Of a stretch of 64,000 nt of DNA, positions 1 through 11,400 are shown piece after piece. The DNA comes from Azolla caroliniana (taxonomy: Eukaryota > Polypodiophyta): positions 16,430,001 through 16,494,000 of the forward strand of contig JBHGNT010000010.1 in assembly GCA_043228905.1 (NCBI GenBank), in the 5' to 3' direction. The number at the start of each line of letters is the position of its first letter. Positions within the stretch are counted from its first letter, which is position 1. Under the pieces are notes generated by a model. The model searched no databases, had not been told where the DNA came from, and worked only from the letters and a program-made list of their open reading frames with translations. The translations under genes and the position numbers were made by a program.

Positions 1-142
1 TCAGAGAGGTTATTTGTTGCTATTCATTTTCAAAGTGGTTATTTTGTTTCGTTAAATCTCAAAGTGGGTATTTTGTAAAAGATCTCATGGTGGTTATTTT
101 TGTTAAAGCTTCTAAAGTAAATTTGAATTTGGTGTGAAGCAG
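1..142 (+). repeat. Short tandem units in upstream intron
   Basis: About four degenerate units of roughly 28-30 bp share the core 'caaagtgggtattttgt' (near 10, 40, 70 and 95). They lie in the intron preceding the first visible COR27-like exon. Confidence 0.5.
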
Positions 143-455
143 GATAGTACAGATTCCCTAGCATCTCGTTGGACAGATGATAAGCACAGATCTTACCTGA
201 CATTTATGGAGGAGAATTTTGTCAAAGATATGTATGAGAGAGAATACTGTGCGGTGGATGTGTGTGGTCACGAGGCCTGTCATCTAGGTGCAAACACTGT
301 TGCACATTCTCAACAGAACAACGTCCATGAGGTCCCGATTCCACATAATTCTCATCATCAGTTTCATGTATTTTATACATATGGATGTACGTACGCATGA
401 ACGTCCTGCATACAGATGTGTCTGTGACACGTATGTATGTATATGTATGTATATG

Positions 456-487
<32 letters not shown>

Positions 488-2091
488 TGTATATACCTGT
501 GTTTGTATGTGTAAATATGAGTTAGGCATTGTTACATGCATATACATATATATATATATGTGTGTGTGTGCATTAAGTATGAATGTTTGTACAAATATGT
601 GTGTGTGTGTGTGTATATATTTGTATATACATACACACACATGTAATTATTTGTATATATTTTTCTTTGTGCATGTATTAATTTCTATACATATCTATGT
701 GTGTTTATATAAGTATCCATCTGGAATCTGCATCTATATTTGCAAGAAACTGTATTTCTAGACTCTATGTGCACCCTGCAAGTTTGGATATGTATTGTCT
801 ATATTCTATGGATGTGCATATGTAATATACTCATACATGTATATGTAGATACACATAAGTATTTGCATATCCATGTCCTTATTATGGATATGTATGAGTT
901 TGGAAATATACATGTAGATGTAGATGTATTTATATATATATATATATGGACATGGATACGAATATTGAAGAGGTTATGTGTTGCTTTCCAGTATATCTGG
1001 TATTAAAATTTGCATGCACAAATGTTGGTTGGCTGTGTGTCTAGTTCAAGTCATGGAAGAATGGTGATTGGCAACGGAGGAGGTCGATGCCGAGGCACCT
1101 TATACCATGGGCTCTCTTTCAAAACCCTTGGATAAATCATTTTCGTCACCCGGCCGCATCTCACATTGTTTCTGGCGACTCAGCTACGGCTAGCAATATG
1201 ATGAAAATGTCAAATAATACCCTCCTCGAATTACAAGAAAACGAGGAAGTGGAATCACAGCAATTAAAAGGACCTACAAATGCTGCCACTCAAATCATTT
1301 CTCACCATCAGAATGCATCAACCAACATAATTAGTGAGTTCTTCTACTTTTTTCCACCCCCCCCCCTTTCTTTTCTTTTCCAATAACTACTTTTATTTCT
1401 TTTTCTATTTTTGTGTATTCGTATATATTTGTTTCTGTTTTCACTCTTCTTTTCTATTTTTTTCACGTCTGAACCACTCGTCAAAATGCTTGATGCATTA
1501 GGATGATTTTTCACATAAGCTGTGCCATGGTGAGATAGTTTTTGTACTTTTCTTTGTTCGGTTTCTTTTGAACAACTAGTCAAATGCACAACATATGATT
1601 CTGGTCTTATGCTTTTAACACATGTGCATAACTTAGCTTAAGACATTGTAGTATGTATATTCACAATTTTCTTGCTGCAAATTGCTGGTTTTCGCACGTG
1701 AAATTTCTGTCTACCAAGCATATTTCTGGCAATCATTTTGTTAAATCAAAGGAGTTCTTTAACCATTATAGATGAGGATACTGACAAAATTTATGTTCCA
1801 GATAGCAAGATTCAGGATGCATGTGGAAGTATGAAGGTGGACACATTGAACCATCAGGATGCAAGTGGAAGTATGAAGGTGAACATATCTAACCATCAGG
1901 AGGCAAGTGGAAGTATGAAGGTGGACACATCAAACCATCAAGTGGCTTTTCCCGAAACACAATGTCTCACAAGTTTTATAACACCAAGAAAGAGGAATTT
2001 TCAATCTGATTCTAATCAGTGGAGGATTTCTACAAGGCAAAAGTTTTGTGATGATGGTCATATCCCTACTCGTGATGCAAGTGAAGTATAA
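143..2091 (+). CDS. COR27: COR27/COR28-like cold- and light-regulated protein, 3' three exons (5' end outside window)
   Basis: Exons read as 143-367, 1045-1333 and 1772-2091 (stop TAA). The phases agree: exon 1 ends on a codon, exon 2 starts with TTC, and exon 2 leaves one base completed by exon 3. The first exon carries WTDDKHRSYLTFMEENFVK, resembling the WT-[DN]-[DE]-[KR]-H-S-x-YL-x-[S]-[ML]-E-x-[SN]-FV signature of COR27/COR28. Exon 2 gives FKSWKNGDWQ and then NPWINHFRH, both in the expected family order. In Arabidopsis these are small nuclear regulators under cold and clock control that act in freezing tolerance, flowering and photomorphogenesis; that role is inferred here by family. Exon 3 holds three near-identical copies of a 14-16 residue unit (H-Q-[DE]-A-S-G-S-M-K-V). 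The acceptor at 141-142 implies upstream exon(s) beyond the left edge. The exon 1 donor (GT at 368) was chosen for phase and is weaker than the others. Confidence 0.62.
368..1044 (+). repeat. TA/TG/TATG microsatellite-rich intron of the COR27-like gene
   Basis: The intron is packed with alternating purine-pyrimidine runs: (TATG)n around 432-492, (TA)n near 546-559, (TG)n around 558-614 and TATA runs around 930-948. Several apparent open frames run through it, made mostly of Tyr, Ile, Cys and Val codons; these are by-products of the repeats. Confidence 0.75.
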
Positions 2092-4556
2092 TGTCATGGA
2101 TAAGCAGATATGAAGGCAAAAGTGCTAGGAAAGGCATCGATAATAATTCGTCGATGAATTTTAAACACAAGTTTCCCTTTTTTACTATGTAGTGTAAATG
2201 CAAATACAGTTACTTAACCTTTGGATAGATACACCTTAGACTAGGCTTGACAGATATTGGGATTTCCATCTCTTTTACCATTACTTTAGGATTTATATGG
2301 TCTAATTTTGTTTCTAAGCAAAAGTTCAATGAGGTTACATGTCTTCTTTATCATATCATGTTTGTATTCTTGTGCCTTGATTCTCACATTTTCTTATTGT
2401 ATTCTCGATTCCCATCAAACATCAAGCTGTACATCTACTTCCAATGTTGTCTTCCTGTTACACTACATATTTTGAGCTCTTATGAAACCATGATTGGAAA
2501 CATGTTTTCCCATTACACAGAAGTCTTAGTCATTAATGATGTGTATAGGCCACGTATCTCGATCCATTTTATGTAGTAGTTAGAACTTGTCATAGGTTAC
2601 TCTCTTTATTAATAGAAACCTATTGGGTTCCATTCAGCTATTTTTTGTAGTCACAATTATTTTTTTGTGATTCCTCTACATCTTCATAAGAAAGCGAAAA
2701 CCTTTGTATATCTATATACAGAACAATGCATTTAATGGAAAGTAGTAAACAAGGCAATCTATGCTAAAGCATAATGAGACTTCTAAACATCTCCACACTT
2801 TTGATTTAACAAATTATTGCTTATAGGCTGGTCTTACATTATCGAAAGTGTTGTTGCAAAGTTTGTGCTCAACAGCCTTAAGGTTATAGGTTTGCGTATG
2901 CAAGAAATGTGTTTGGTGTACTTTCTTCATGAAATCTCTTCATGTTTTATGCAAGATTTAAGCAAAGCCACTATGGAGTGAGAGAGGCACTGCATTGATC
3001 CTCAAGTTTCAAATTGACGAGGAAATTGATATTTAGAAGGAATGCAACTCAACAAATATTGTTGCTATAGCATGAGGTTGATCAAAGGGATTGATTTACA
3101 TCTATGACTACAAAGAGGACAATGTTGATGTGGTATAGGCCAACAAGAGAATGTGAATTTGAGCATGCAATAATGTTGAGATTCCATTGCTTTGCCATTG
3201 AAGGGGGAGGAATGGTCTAGCAGATAATATAAGCTAGGTTGAGACTTGATGAGAATACTTCAAAAAGTGGCATCATGTCAACTTGGTTAAAACTGATTTG
3301 CCATCAGAGAAGCGAGATATGCCTCTGTTTGTCTAGTGTTAAGCATCCCTAGAGGCTAACTACTCATCTCCATCTTCAATGATAAAAAATAGCACTTATC
3401 ACTATATGACTAGTCATGTACGTTTTAAGTTTGTAAACTGTCAAAGGCTTGTTAAATCCCATGACCTTCCATTAAAAAAATCATATAAAACTCACATCCC
3501 ATTATTAGCTAATTTGACACTTTCAAATGAGTTGGAGGGTGCCCTTAGAACTCAAATGGATTTTACACAATCTAAAAACTTCCAGATTCGGCATTTCTAA
3601 GATCTTCTAAGTTATCCAATCGATGAACAATATTTGAATAAGTTTCCTTTATTGTTCAATCCATTCAAATATTTACAATTCTTTCAAATGTTTCTTTAAC
3701 AATCCAGATTTAGGAGAACCACTTCCCTCTTTTTTCTAACTCTGAATTGGCAGCCAATAATCCAAGGTTGAATTCACATTGAGGAAAGCGAATGAGACAC
3801 TTGATCATCCAATGAAGTTTACAATGTTATTACAGCAGAGACATTAAACAATATGAATTTGTCACCATTTCTTAAGCTTTAGAGGGGTGGTTGTGGAAAT
3901 ATCATGAACAAATATTCAAGGTTCCTTCCAAGGTTGAAAGGCTATTGTGGGCTTTAAGGATATGTGGATTCCGAGAAAATTTACAACCATTATTACACAC
4001 CCTTCTTCCAACCTTACTTGGGCAATCATAATGGAACAATAAACTATTGAGCTGTCAACAACATTTAATTCCACCACCATTAAGTAACTGCCTTTTCCAA
4101 ATGAGCTTAATTTTGATCAAAGTGATCAAATACCACACCATCCTCCTGTTTGGCGATCTTTTGTCATCCTCCTGTTTGTGGGCCATTGGCACCATACATA
4201 GATAATTTTACATGGCCCTTTGTTATGTCCATGTTGATGTGAGACCGCTAGAGTTTATATGTCAGTGATGTTTCATGGCCTTTTGTTGTGTTCGTGGACT
4301 AAATTCACCTTTGGCGGATTATATTGCCAAGCATGCAGTTAAATAACAGCAGATTGTTGAGAGAAACTGGCTCAAAATGCCAATGTTACTGATTATTTTT
4401 ACAAACCATCATGGGATCATTAAAAAAGACTCTTAATTCTCTAGTCCAAAATGTAAAACACAAATCATCTTTCAAATAAATGAATAACTAGCCATTGTTT
4501 AGTTATTCAAAACTAACACCCTGAAGATGATGCCTTCTCGTTAACTCTTACATGCA
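2092..4556. other. Intergenic between COR27-like and IQD genes
   Basis: I see no convincing gene. Short open frames at 2247-2576 and 3379-3600 lack recognisable motifs. Around 4130-4340 the text looks like decayed coding DNA with stops, possibly an old retroelement, but I cannot assign it. Confidence 0.5.
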
Positions 4557-6352
4557 CTACAACACACTTCTTTGAGTCAGAGAAGATAAACCACTCTTAC
4601 CTTCCAATACAGAAAGTGAATGCCTTCTTTTCATGGAAAACGGATCAAGCTTAACAAGGTTCGGAGAATCTTGTTTATGTTTTGGTGAATCTTCTTGTTT
4701 ATGCTTTGGAGAATCCAGTCTCATCTTGGGTGAATCTAGTCTTGGTTTTGGAGAATTGTGTTTCATCTTGGGAGAGTCCTGTCTCAGTTTTGGCGAAGCT
4801 TGCCTCAGTTTTGGTGAATCTTGTCTTGGTTTCAGAAAATCTTGTATATGATTGAGTGAGTCAGCTCGTAGTCCTAAAGGATCAGTTTTCATCGGCTTTG
4901 GGCTTCCAGTGACTTTCTTCGCCTTTGATGACTTCGTTGTGGCCATGTAGTTCGGTACTACTAGTCGCAGAGATGGAGATACAGGTTCTTCTTCTTTTGA
5001 ATTCATAGCAGTACCCATATGCTTATTTGTAACCTCATCAATGAGCCTTGAATTCATCACATCACATTCTCCTTGTTCTTGCTTTGACCTCATAAGACTA
5101 TCATTTTGCTCATGCATAGCATTCTTAATACACCTTAAATCCGTCACATCAAGATATGTTCCACAATTTGCTGAGCCATAGAAAAACTTTGGTTCTACGT
5201 GTTCATTGTCATCAGAAACAGAAGGCCGAGGTTGCTCGAGCATTATAGCTACCAAATCATTTCTCAATACTTGCATAGTATCCTCATTTACACCTGGGTC
5301 ACCCACTTGAATTGGAGTTGCTATATTTGTGCTAACTATAGAAAAGTTCTCCAAAGTGGCATTAGGAATAGATGATAGTGGTGGTGGTGGTGTTAATAAT
5401 GATGTTGAGGATGGCTGCATCGTAATGGATTCCGATGAGCTCGAAAAAGCTGAGGCGCTACCTATCTCTTCTTGTTCTTTCATCGGAAAGGAAAGTTCTG
5501 AGCACTCTTCTTGGTCTTTTGTTGAAAAGCAAAGTTCAGAACATTCTTCTTGTTCCTTTATTGAAATGGAAAGTTCGGAACGTTCATCTTCATCTTTCAT
5601 CGAAAAGGACATATCTGAACTACAAGATCCAGGGTCTTCAAGCACATCTTTGGTTATACTACCTGATACATCATCACCATCCTCATTGCAGATAATTACC
5701 TTCTTAAGAGTTTCCTCTTGCTTTAACAATAGACTGTCTGCATATGGTCGATTGTACACACTTCCAATGCTTATACTTCCCCATACATTATCTCCTTGGT
5801 CGGCAATGACCTCCTGCTTTACAGCTACAGTGGTTTTAAATGTATGATGGCCCATTTCTTTGCCATTATCGTATGATACATCATCCTGTTGTTCTTCTAC
5901 CTCATCATTAGTAATGGTGTTATAAATATCCCCTTGCTAGCAAAAATACGCATGAATGATGTCCCAAAAATTTAGTAGGTATTTTTCCAAGCCAATTTGT
6001 GATGGATGTAAAAAAATAAAATAAAAATACCTCAAGTTCTATCCTTGGTTGCTTTGTTTGATTCAAGTGTCTTTGGACCATTAGACCAATACTAGATTTG
6101 CGAACCAAGTATCCTCGAACAATTGATTGAACCTTTATTAATGCATTAATACACCGCAACCTAACCATGGCTCTCCGCACAATTCGTCCTCGAACCAATG
6201 CTTGGAGTCTCACCAAAGCTTTTAAAGCCCGCACGGATCGTTTTCTTGCCTACATAAATGACATAATAAGTTGATCAGATTCACGATAGAATCATGCACA
6301 TTATGTTGGGCAAGAATCTCGGATCATTTATGCATCTTCATATATGCATGTG

Positions 6353-6400
<48 letters not shown>

Positions 6401-7616
6401 CCTTGTAAATATGTGTGTAGGTATATATGTATGGAACCATGACTGACTAAGAATTTTAGGTTCTAGTCAATCAGCAATGTCAGAATATCATAGAGGGAAA
6501 AAAAATGACAATGAATATTGGGTCCTAATATCTTTAAATCCTCAACGTGAGATTTATAGTGAAAAATTTAATTTGAGGAAACAAATGTCAGAATTAGAAA
6601 AATGTACAATCTAATACTTTTTGCAGAAAAACGTGACAATTAATTGTGGGGGATGGGGGGGGGGGGGGGGGGGGGAAGTCAATTTTATTTGCGAAAAAGA
6701 TTACTAAGTCTATTATTATATCATAATGTTGGACTGTGATGAGAATCCACAATGTGGGAAGAGATTCATCCAATGTGGGCACATATCCATAATACAATCT
6801 AAGAGCTACATAAAACATGCATTTATATTACACAACGGGGATAAAATGGAACTCATTAAGATAATCCATACCAGATGGTGGCGAAACGCAGCTTGGATCT
6901 TCGATGTCGCTTGAGTGACAAGTAATAACGACTCTGTTTGTCGTGTTATTCCTTTTTGTTCTTCTAGTTCTTTTAAATAAACTTCTCCGGATTCTTTCTG
7001 CTCTTCTAATTCTACTTTTTCTACTTCTTTTTGTTCTCCCAATTCTTCTTTATCCAGTTCTTTTTGTTCTTCGAATTCTTCTTTATCCAGTTCTTTTTGT
7101 TCTTCGAATTCTTCTTTATCGAGCTCTTTTTGTTCTTCGAATTCTTCTTCTTCTACTACTACTTTTGATTTGTCTACTTCTACTCTTTTTTTCTCTTTTT
7201 CTACTGCTACTTTTTGCACTACTTTTATTTCTTCCACTACCTCTAAATTGTCCAACACTTGTTCTAAATTTGTTTCTTGTTCTGGTTCCTTTTCTATCTG
7301 TACATATTTGATCTCCTCCATATCCATATCCTCAGAACTTCTCGAAGAAGATTTACCTAAACTCCACATGCATCTACCTTGATGCACTTTTCTCTGAAGC
7401 AAACAAAACCAGAGGAAAATCCAGATCAGAAAGATAAAGGAATTACATACTTATTCACATGAATATGCACACATAGGTGCATATATAAACATGTATATAA
7501 CAGTAAATAGGGCTTACAGGGATCTGAACTTTGTCAGATGCTTCTTTCTTCTCTTTGTTGAATGATTTAACACTAGAAATTAGGGATTTAAAGACGCTTT
7601 TACTGGACCTTCCCAT
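4557..7616 (-). CDS. IQ67-domain (IQD) calmodulin-binding protein, IQD28-32 type
   Basis: Four coding exons on the minus strand: 7616-7518 (33 codons, begins MGRSSKSVFKSL), 7393-6872 (174), 6249-6031 (73) and 5936-4557 (459 plus stop). All introns are phase 0, giving 739 aa. The IQ67 domain crosses the exon 2/3 junction: IQAAFRHHL ends exon 2, then ALKALVRLQALVRGRIVRR, and then a third IQ-like repeat ending VRGYLVRKS (about residues 198-260). A phase-0 intron at this point is a hallmark of IQD genes. IQDs bind calmodulin and act as microtubule or plasma-membrane scaffolds. A Glu/Lys-rich stretch with exact 11-residue repeats fills the middle of exon 2. The C-terminus has a DUF4005-like PNYMATTKSSKAK motif (about residue 608), a DSPK-type basic repeat block and a KRRHSLS motif, as in long IQD30-32-like members. 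The exact family member is not determined. Confidence 0.9.
4640..4850 (-). repeat. DSPK-type repeat block in IQD exon 4
   Basis: Roughly nine units of 7-8 residues with core D-S-P-K-x-[RK]-x run from about 4850 down to 4650. This is a basic, Ser-Pro-rich tail compatible with microtubule binding or proline-directed phosphorylation (inference). A second short array, [KE]-[DE]-Q-E-E-C-S-E-L, lies at about 5475-5610. Confidence 0.75.
6250..6871 (-). repeat. IQD intron 2 with (TG)n and long G tract
   Basis: Intron 2 carries (GT)n at about 6355-6398 and, at about 6649-6676, a run of more than 20 G on the plus strand (poly-C in the transcript). Confidence 0.8.
7045..7152 (-). repeat. 33-bp tandem repeat inside IQD exon 2
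   Basis: Three consecutive, almost identical 33-bp units encode EEFEEQKELDK (on the minus strand). Diverged units continue on both sides (EEQKE...). The near-identity points to recent in-frame slippage or unequal exchange in a charged, probably coiled or disordered segment. Confidence 0.8.
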
Positions 7617-7892
7617 CTTCTCTTATGCAGTTAAGTGTAATACAACTTGACTAGCAAAGTTCTTCAAAAATTTGAAAAAAAAAAAAGGAACAAAAAACTT
7701 GAAATTTTTTTATTTATTTTTTTGTCAACAAAAAACTGCAAGAAACAGCGGTAAGAAAAAGGCGCATAAAGCTTATGAGGCTGTAGAAGAACGAGTGGGG
7801 CAACTTAGGATTTGTGTTCTTTTTAGCAGAAATAAGAGGACCCAATATTTCAAAAGGACCCGGAGAGCAATGGCTATGGGAAGCTCTTGAGA

Positions 7893-7934
<42 letters not shown>

Positions 7935-8400
7935 TATGGGAAACACTTGAGAGAAAGAGAGCTATATGGCTATGGCTATGGAAATGTTCTAAGAGAAGAA
8001 GGAAACAGAGAGAGAGAGAGAGAGAGAATGAATGTGTGTGTGACAGAGAGAGAGAGTGACAGAGAGAATCCAATGTTGTTACTATGATTATTATTAGTAT
8101 GTAAATCTTTTGACATGTTTTTTCATTGACACAAATTGAGAGCACACAAAAACAAAACAAAAAAACTCTGCTACATTATTTTTGCTTGTATTTGGTACTT
8201 ATTTATCCTCTCTGTGTCTCTCTGTCTCTGTTTTTTTTTATTGAATCAAAGACTCTGTTTTTTTGTTCTGTCCCATTTCCTCCTCTTATCAAATTACAAT
8301 CAATCAATCACACACACACACACACCTTGCAAATATGTACATACAAATCAATCAAAATACACACATAATTTTGTCTTTGGTTAGAACTTAGACCCTTTCC
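7617..8400 (-). promoter_or_regulatory. IQD 5' flank rich in GA/CT and CA repeats
   Basis: Upstream of the IQD ATG, the plus strand shows (GA)n tracts at about 7902-7931, 8006-8029 and 8045-8056 and (CA)n at about 8309-8325, with poly-A/T runs at 7674-7725. On the IQD sense strand these are CT-rich, as is common in plant 5' leaders. No clear TATA box is chosen. Confidence 0.4.
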
Positions 8401-11400
8401 TTTCCTTTCCTTCGATAGGACTCCTCCGATTCTCGCTTGACCTAACAAACCCCTTCATGAATCTCTCGATTCTCGCTTGACCTAAACCCCCTTCATGAAT
8501 CTCTTGGGCCCTCTCACCTCCCTTTCTCCTGTGGATTGCCTCGGCTTCATTCATCGGCTTCTGCCCATGATCGTATCAACTTCTCATATCATTTCATTTT
8601 TTTAGAATACCCCGAGCTCTCCATGGCTTTTTTTACGATAGCGTGCTAAACAAACACCACCATATATAGCTTGCTTGATCCTCTCGCCATGCTCCCTAGA
8701 TGAGGCCCTTGTCACATACATCTCTTATTTGGTCTTCCATTTTGGACTTTTAATTCTCTTTCTTTCCTCGTGAACTTACACTTAACACCTCTTCTATATA
8801 CTTTTCAACCTGTGTGGGATTTGCAACCTTCGATTCATGATGAATTCTCTCTCCCTGTCTCGAAGAAGAAGATGAAGAGATTTGAAGAACTCGAGGATAC
8901 GAGACACCCCATAATACCACCTTCGAGAGCAATGAGACACCCCTCCATAAAAAAATAAGGGCATCATTAGGACACATTAGAGGCTTGAGTTGAGATTCTG
9001 CGAGTGGAATAGTACAATTCAGAGGACATGACTCATGGGGCTTTGCGATCGGTCAATTTGACCAATTTCACCTTTTTTTATCTCTCTAGTTAGTGTTAGT
9101 TAATTTTCATTTCTCAATAAGTAATCAAGTTTCAAGATTCCTAGACTCTTAGGCCACATTGGCCTCTTCAAGATGTTGATTCGTTTCTTATTTTTCTTCT
9201 TCCCTTGACACTCTAACTTTTAACTTTGGAGCAACTATGTGCTTAACTGATGGCTTCCCTCGACCATTCATTGTTCACATAATAATGTTCTCGATCAATC
9301 TAACCATTTCTTTATCCACTCTTGAGTGTTCATGATTTGACTCGCAAGTTATATAAAGAAGGTTATTGATGGGATGAGCTTAGTAAATTGGCCCTAATCA
9401 ATTCAAGCATATTTGGGCTTGAGTCTAAAAGATTTGGTTGATTGTCGTGTGGCTAAAAATTTCAACAACATTTGAACAAGGTTTGTGCAGAAAGGATGTT
9501 AAAAAATATCACAACATCAGCATTGATGTGATTGTAAAGGTTTCTCGATCCCTCTTGGTTTGAATTTCTTGAATGATAATGATCCTTCGGGCATGTGATT
9601 ATTTGTTAGTAGTTACAATATAAGTTTTTTTACAATCATTTCAACACACAAAAAAAGCATGACATTACATACAAAATACTAATGATTTAAGGATCTACAT
9701 ATAGAACGCATAAGAGCATAGAACGTAATATTCACATTCTTCTGCTCAAACATTCGTTTTCATAAATTTGCAAATGAATGTGTACCATATTAAAACATAC
9801 TTATGTTTCTTTTTGACGTTTTTAATTTTTTTCCTCACTTTTTACCTTAAAAAAAGTTTTACCTTATAGTAAATAATAAATAAGGATATTTAGCATACTT
9901 TGAGGGTGTTTACCGTACTCGAATGCGAATGCAAGTATGAGACGTATGGTTCATGCTATCATGATAAAAGCAAATGTGAGATCTTGATTAAGGTGCTAAG
10001 GATAAAACAACCAAGGACAATACATAAGATTAAACAACCAAAAGATTTAACTACGGTGTCTAGTTTCAATGTAATATAGATGAGTTCAACCATATATCCG
10101 CGGGATCATCATAAAACAATATCCAAAAATGTTAAAGCTTGACAATTAATATAGTGCTCTAATTCATATTGAATTTATGTTGGTGTTATTATCGTGCGAA
10201 AAGCATGCAGTGATTAATAATGTTAATGTAATGAAAGCGATATCATCAAGCCAAAAGCGGCATATAATTATCATTGCTTGTTAGAGCCCATTGAGTATGT
10301 ATATTTAATGTAGTTATTTGTTATCGTACTCAATATAATTTATGACGCCTTGCTAGAGCACAATATGAACACGTTGCTTCTATAAATGAAGTATTGCTTT
10401 ACGTAAAGTCAAAACGTTGTGTAGTAAAGTTTGTGCACTAGAACTTAATATTTGTGGGTTCAAGTCTCGAGTGGTGGGTTTAATGTTCTCCATAATTTCT
10501 GGATTTGAAGTAACACACAATAGCAAGTTACTCGATACATATGGCATTATAACATTACAACATTGACGAAATGTTCGCATTGCTCTTGAAATAACAATGC
10601 CACCAATTTAATGTGATGATTATATTATCCTGAACCACTCTAGATTCTCACTTATTCACTGACAAGGATCTAAAAATGTGAAGCGTGCCACAAATATTCA
10701 CGTTCACATTAGGGCCAATCTTATTGTAGAGATATGAAATTTTCATATTTATGAAACAATTGATTGATGAGTCAATTAGCTCGATATTGTGGCCATGGTT
10801 CAATACCTACATGGCCATCTCAATTTTCTACGAGGGGACAACAATGCTTCTTTCCACCCAATAATAAATTTTATTTTCCTTCTCCGATAAATTGTTGCCA
10901 TGTGTTCCTCCTTTCTATCTGTATATGAGTATGTAATGTGATCTCCTTTCATTACCACCGAATTTTGAAGACCATGCCCATATCTCTCCATAAGGTTGAG
11001 TTAAAATAATAGTGAATTAATGACCAACATTAAACATGGCACAAAATGAATACCATTCGCTATGGAAAACTTATTGTCTTGTGATATAGTAAGTAGATTT
11101 GTCTAGTTAATTACTCGAAGCAATTCATGGGTTCCCCAATGAAGTCCTTGAGAGTTGTGCAAATACAATACATTAGGTAAAAAATGAGTGGAAAACTCAA
11201 AAGCATTATTCCCCTTACCATTTGTATAAATAGAGATTGTCAAGGGATGTCATAGCAGATTGATGTATTGGTTTATACTAAACAATTGGAAGAGATCGCT
11301 CTCCAAAGAGTAGACAATCCCATTGTTCAATGATCCACATACACAAACAACATGAGAAGGTTTGCACAAGTGCCTAACATTAAATTATCGAATGGAACGG

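Noticed and set aside
284-761. Open frames of 118 and 157 codons on both strands
   Set aside because: They run over TATG/TA/TG microsatellites in the COR27-like intron and have repeat-type composition.
2247-2576. 109-codon open frame after the COR27-like stop
   Set aside because: No start context, motif or splice support; likely chance or 3' UTR.
6943-7382. Plus-strand Leu/Ser-rich frames
   Set aside because: Shadows of the IQD exon 2 repeat on the opposite strand.
7714-8160. Frames rich in Ser-Leu or Arg-Glu
   Set aside because: Translations of (GA)n/(CT)n tracts.
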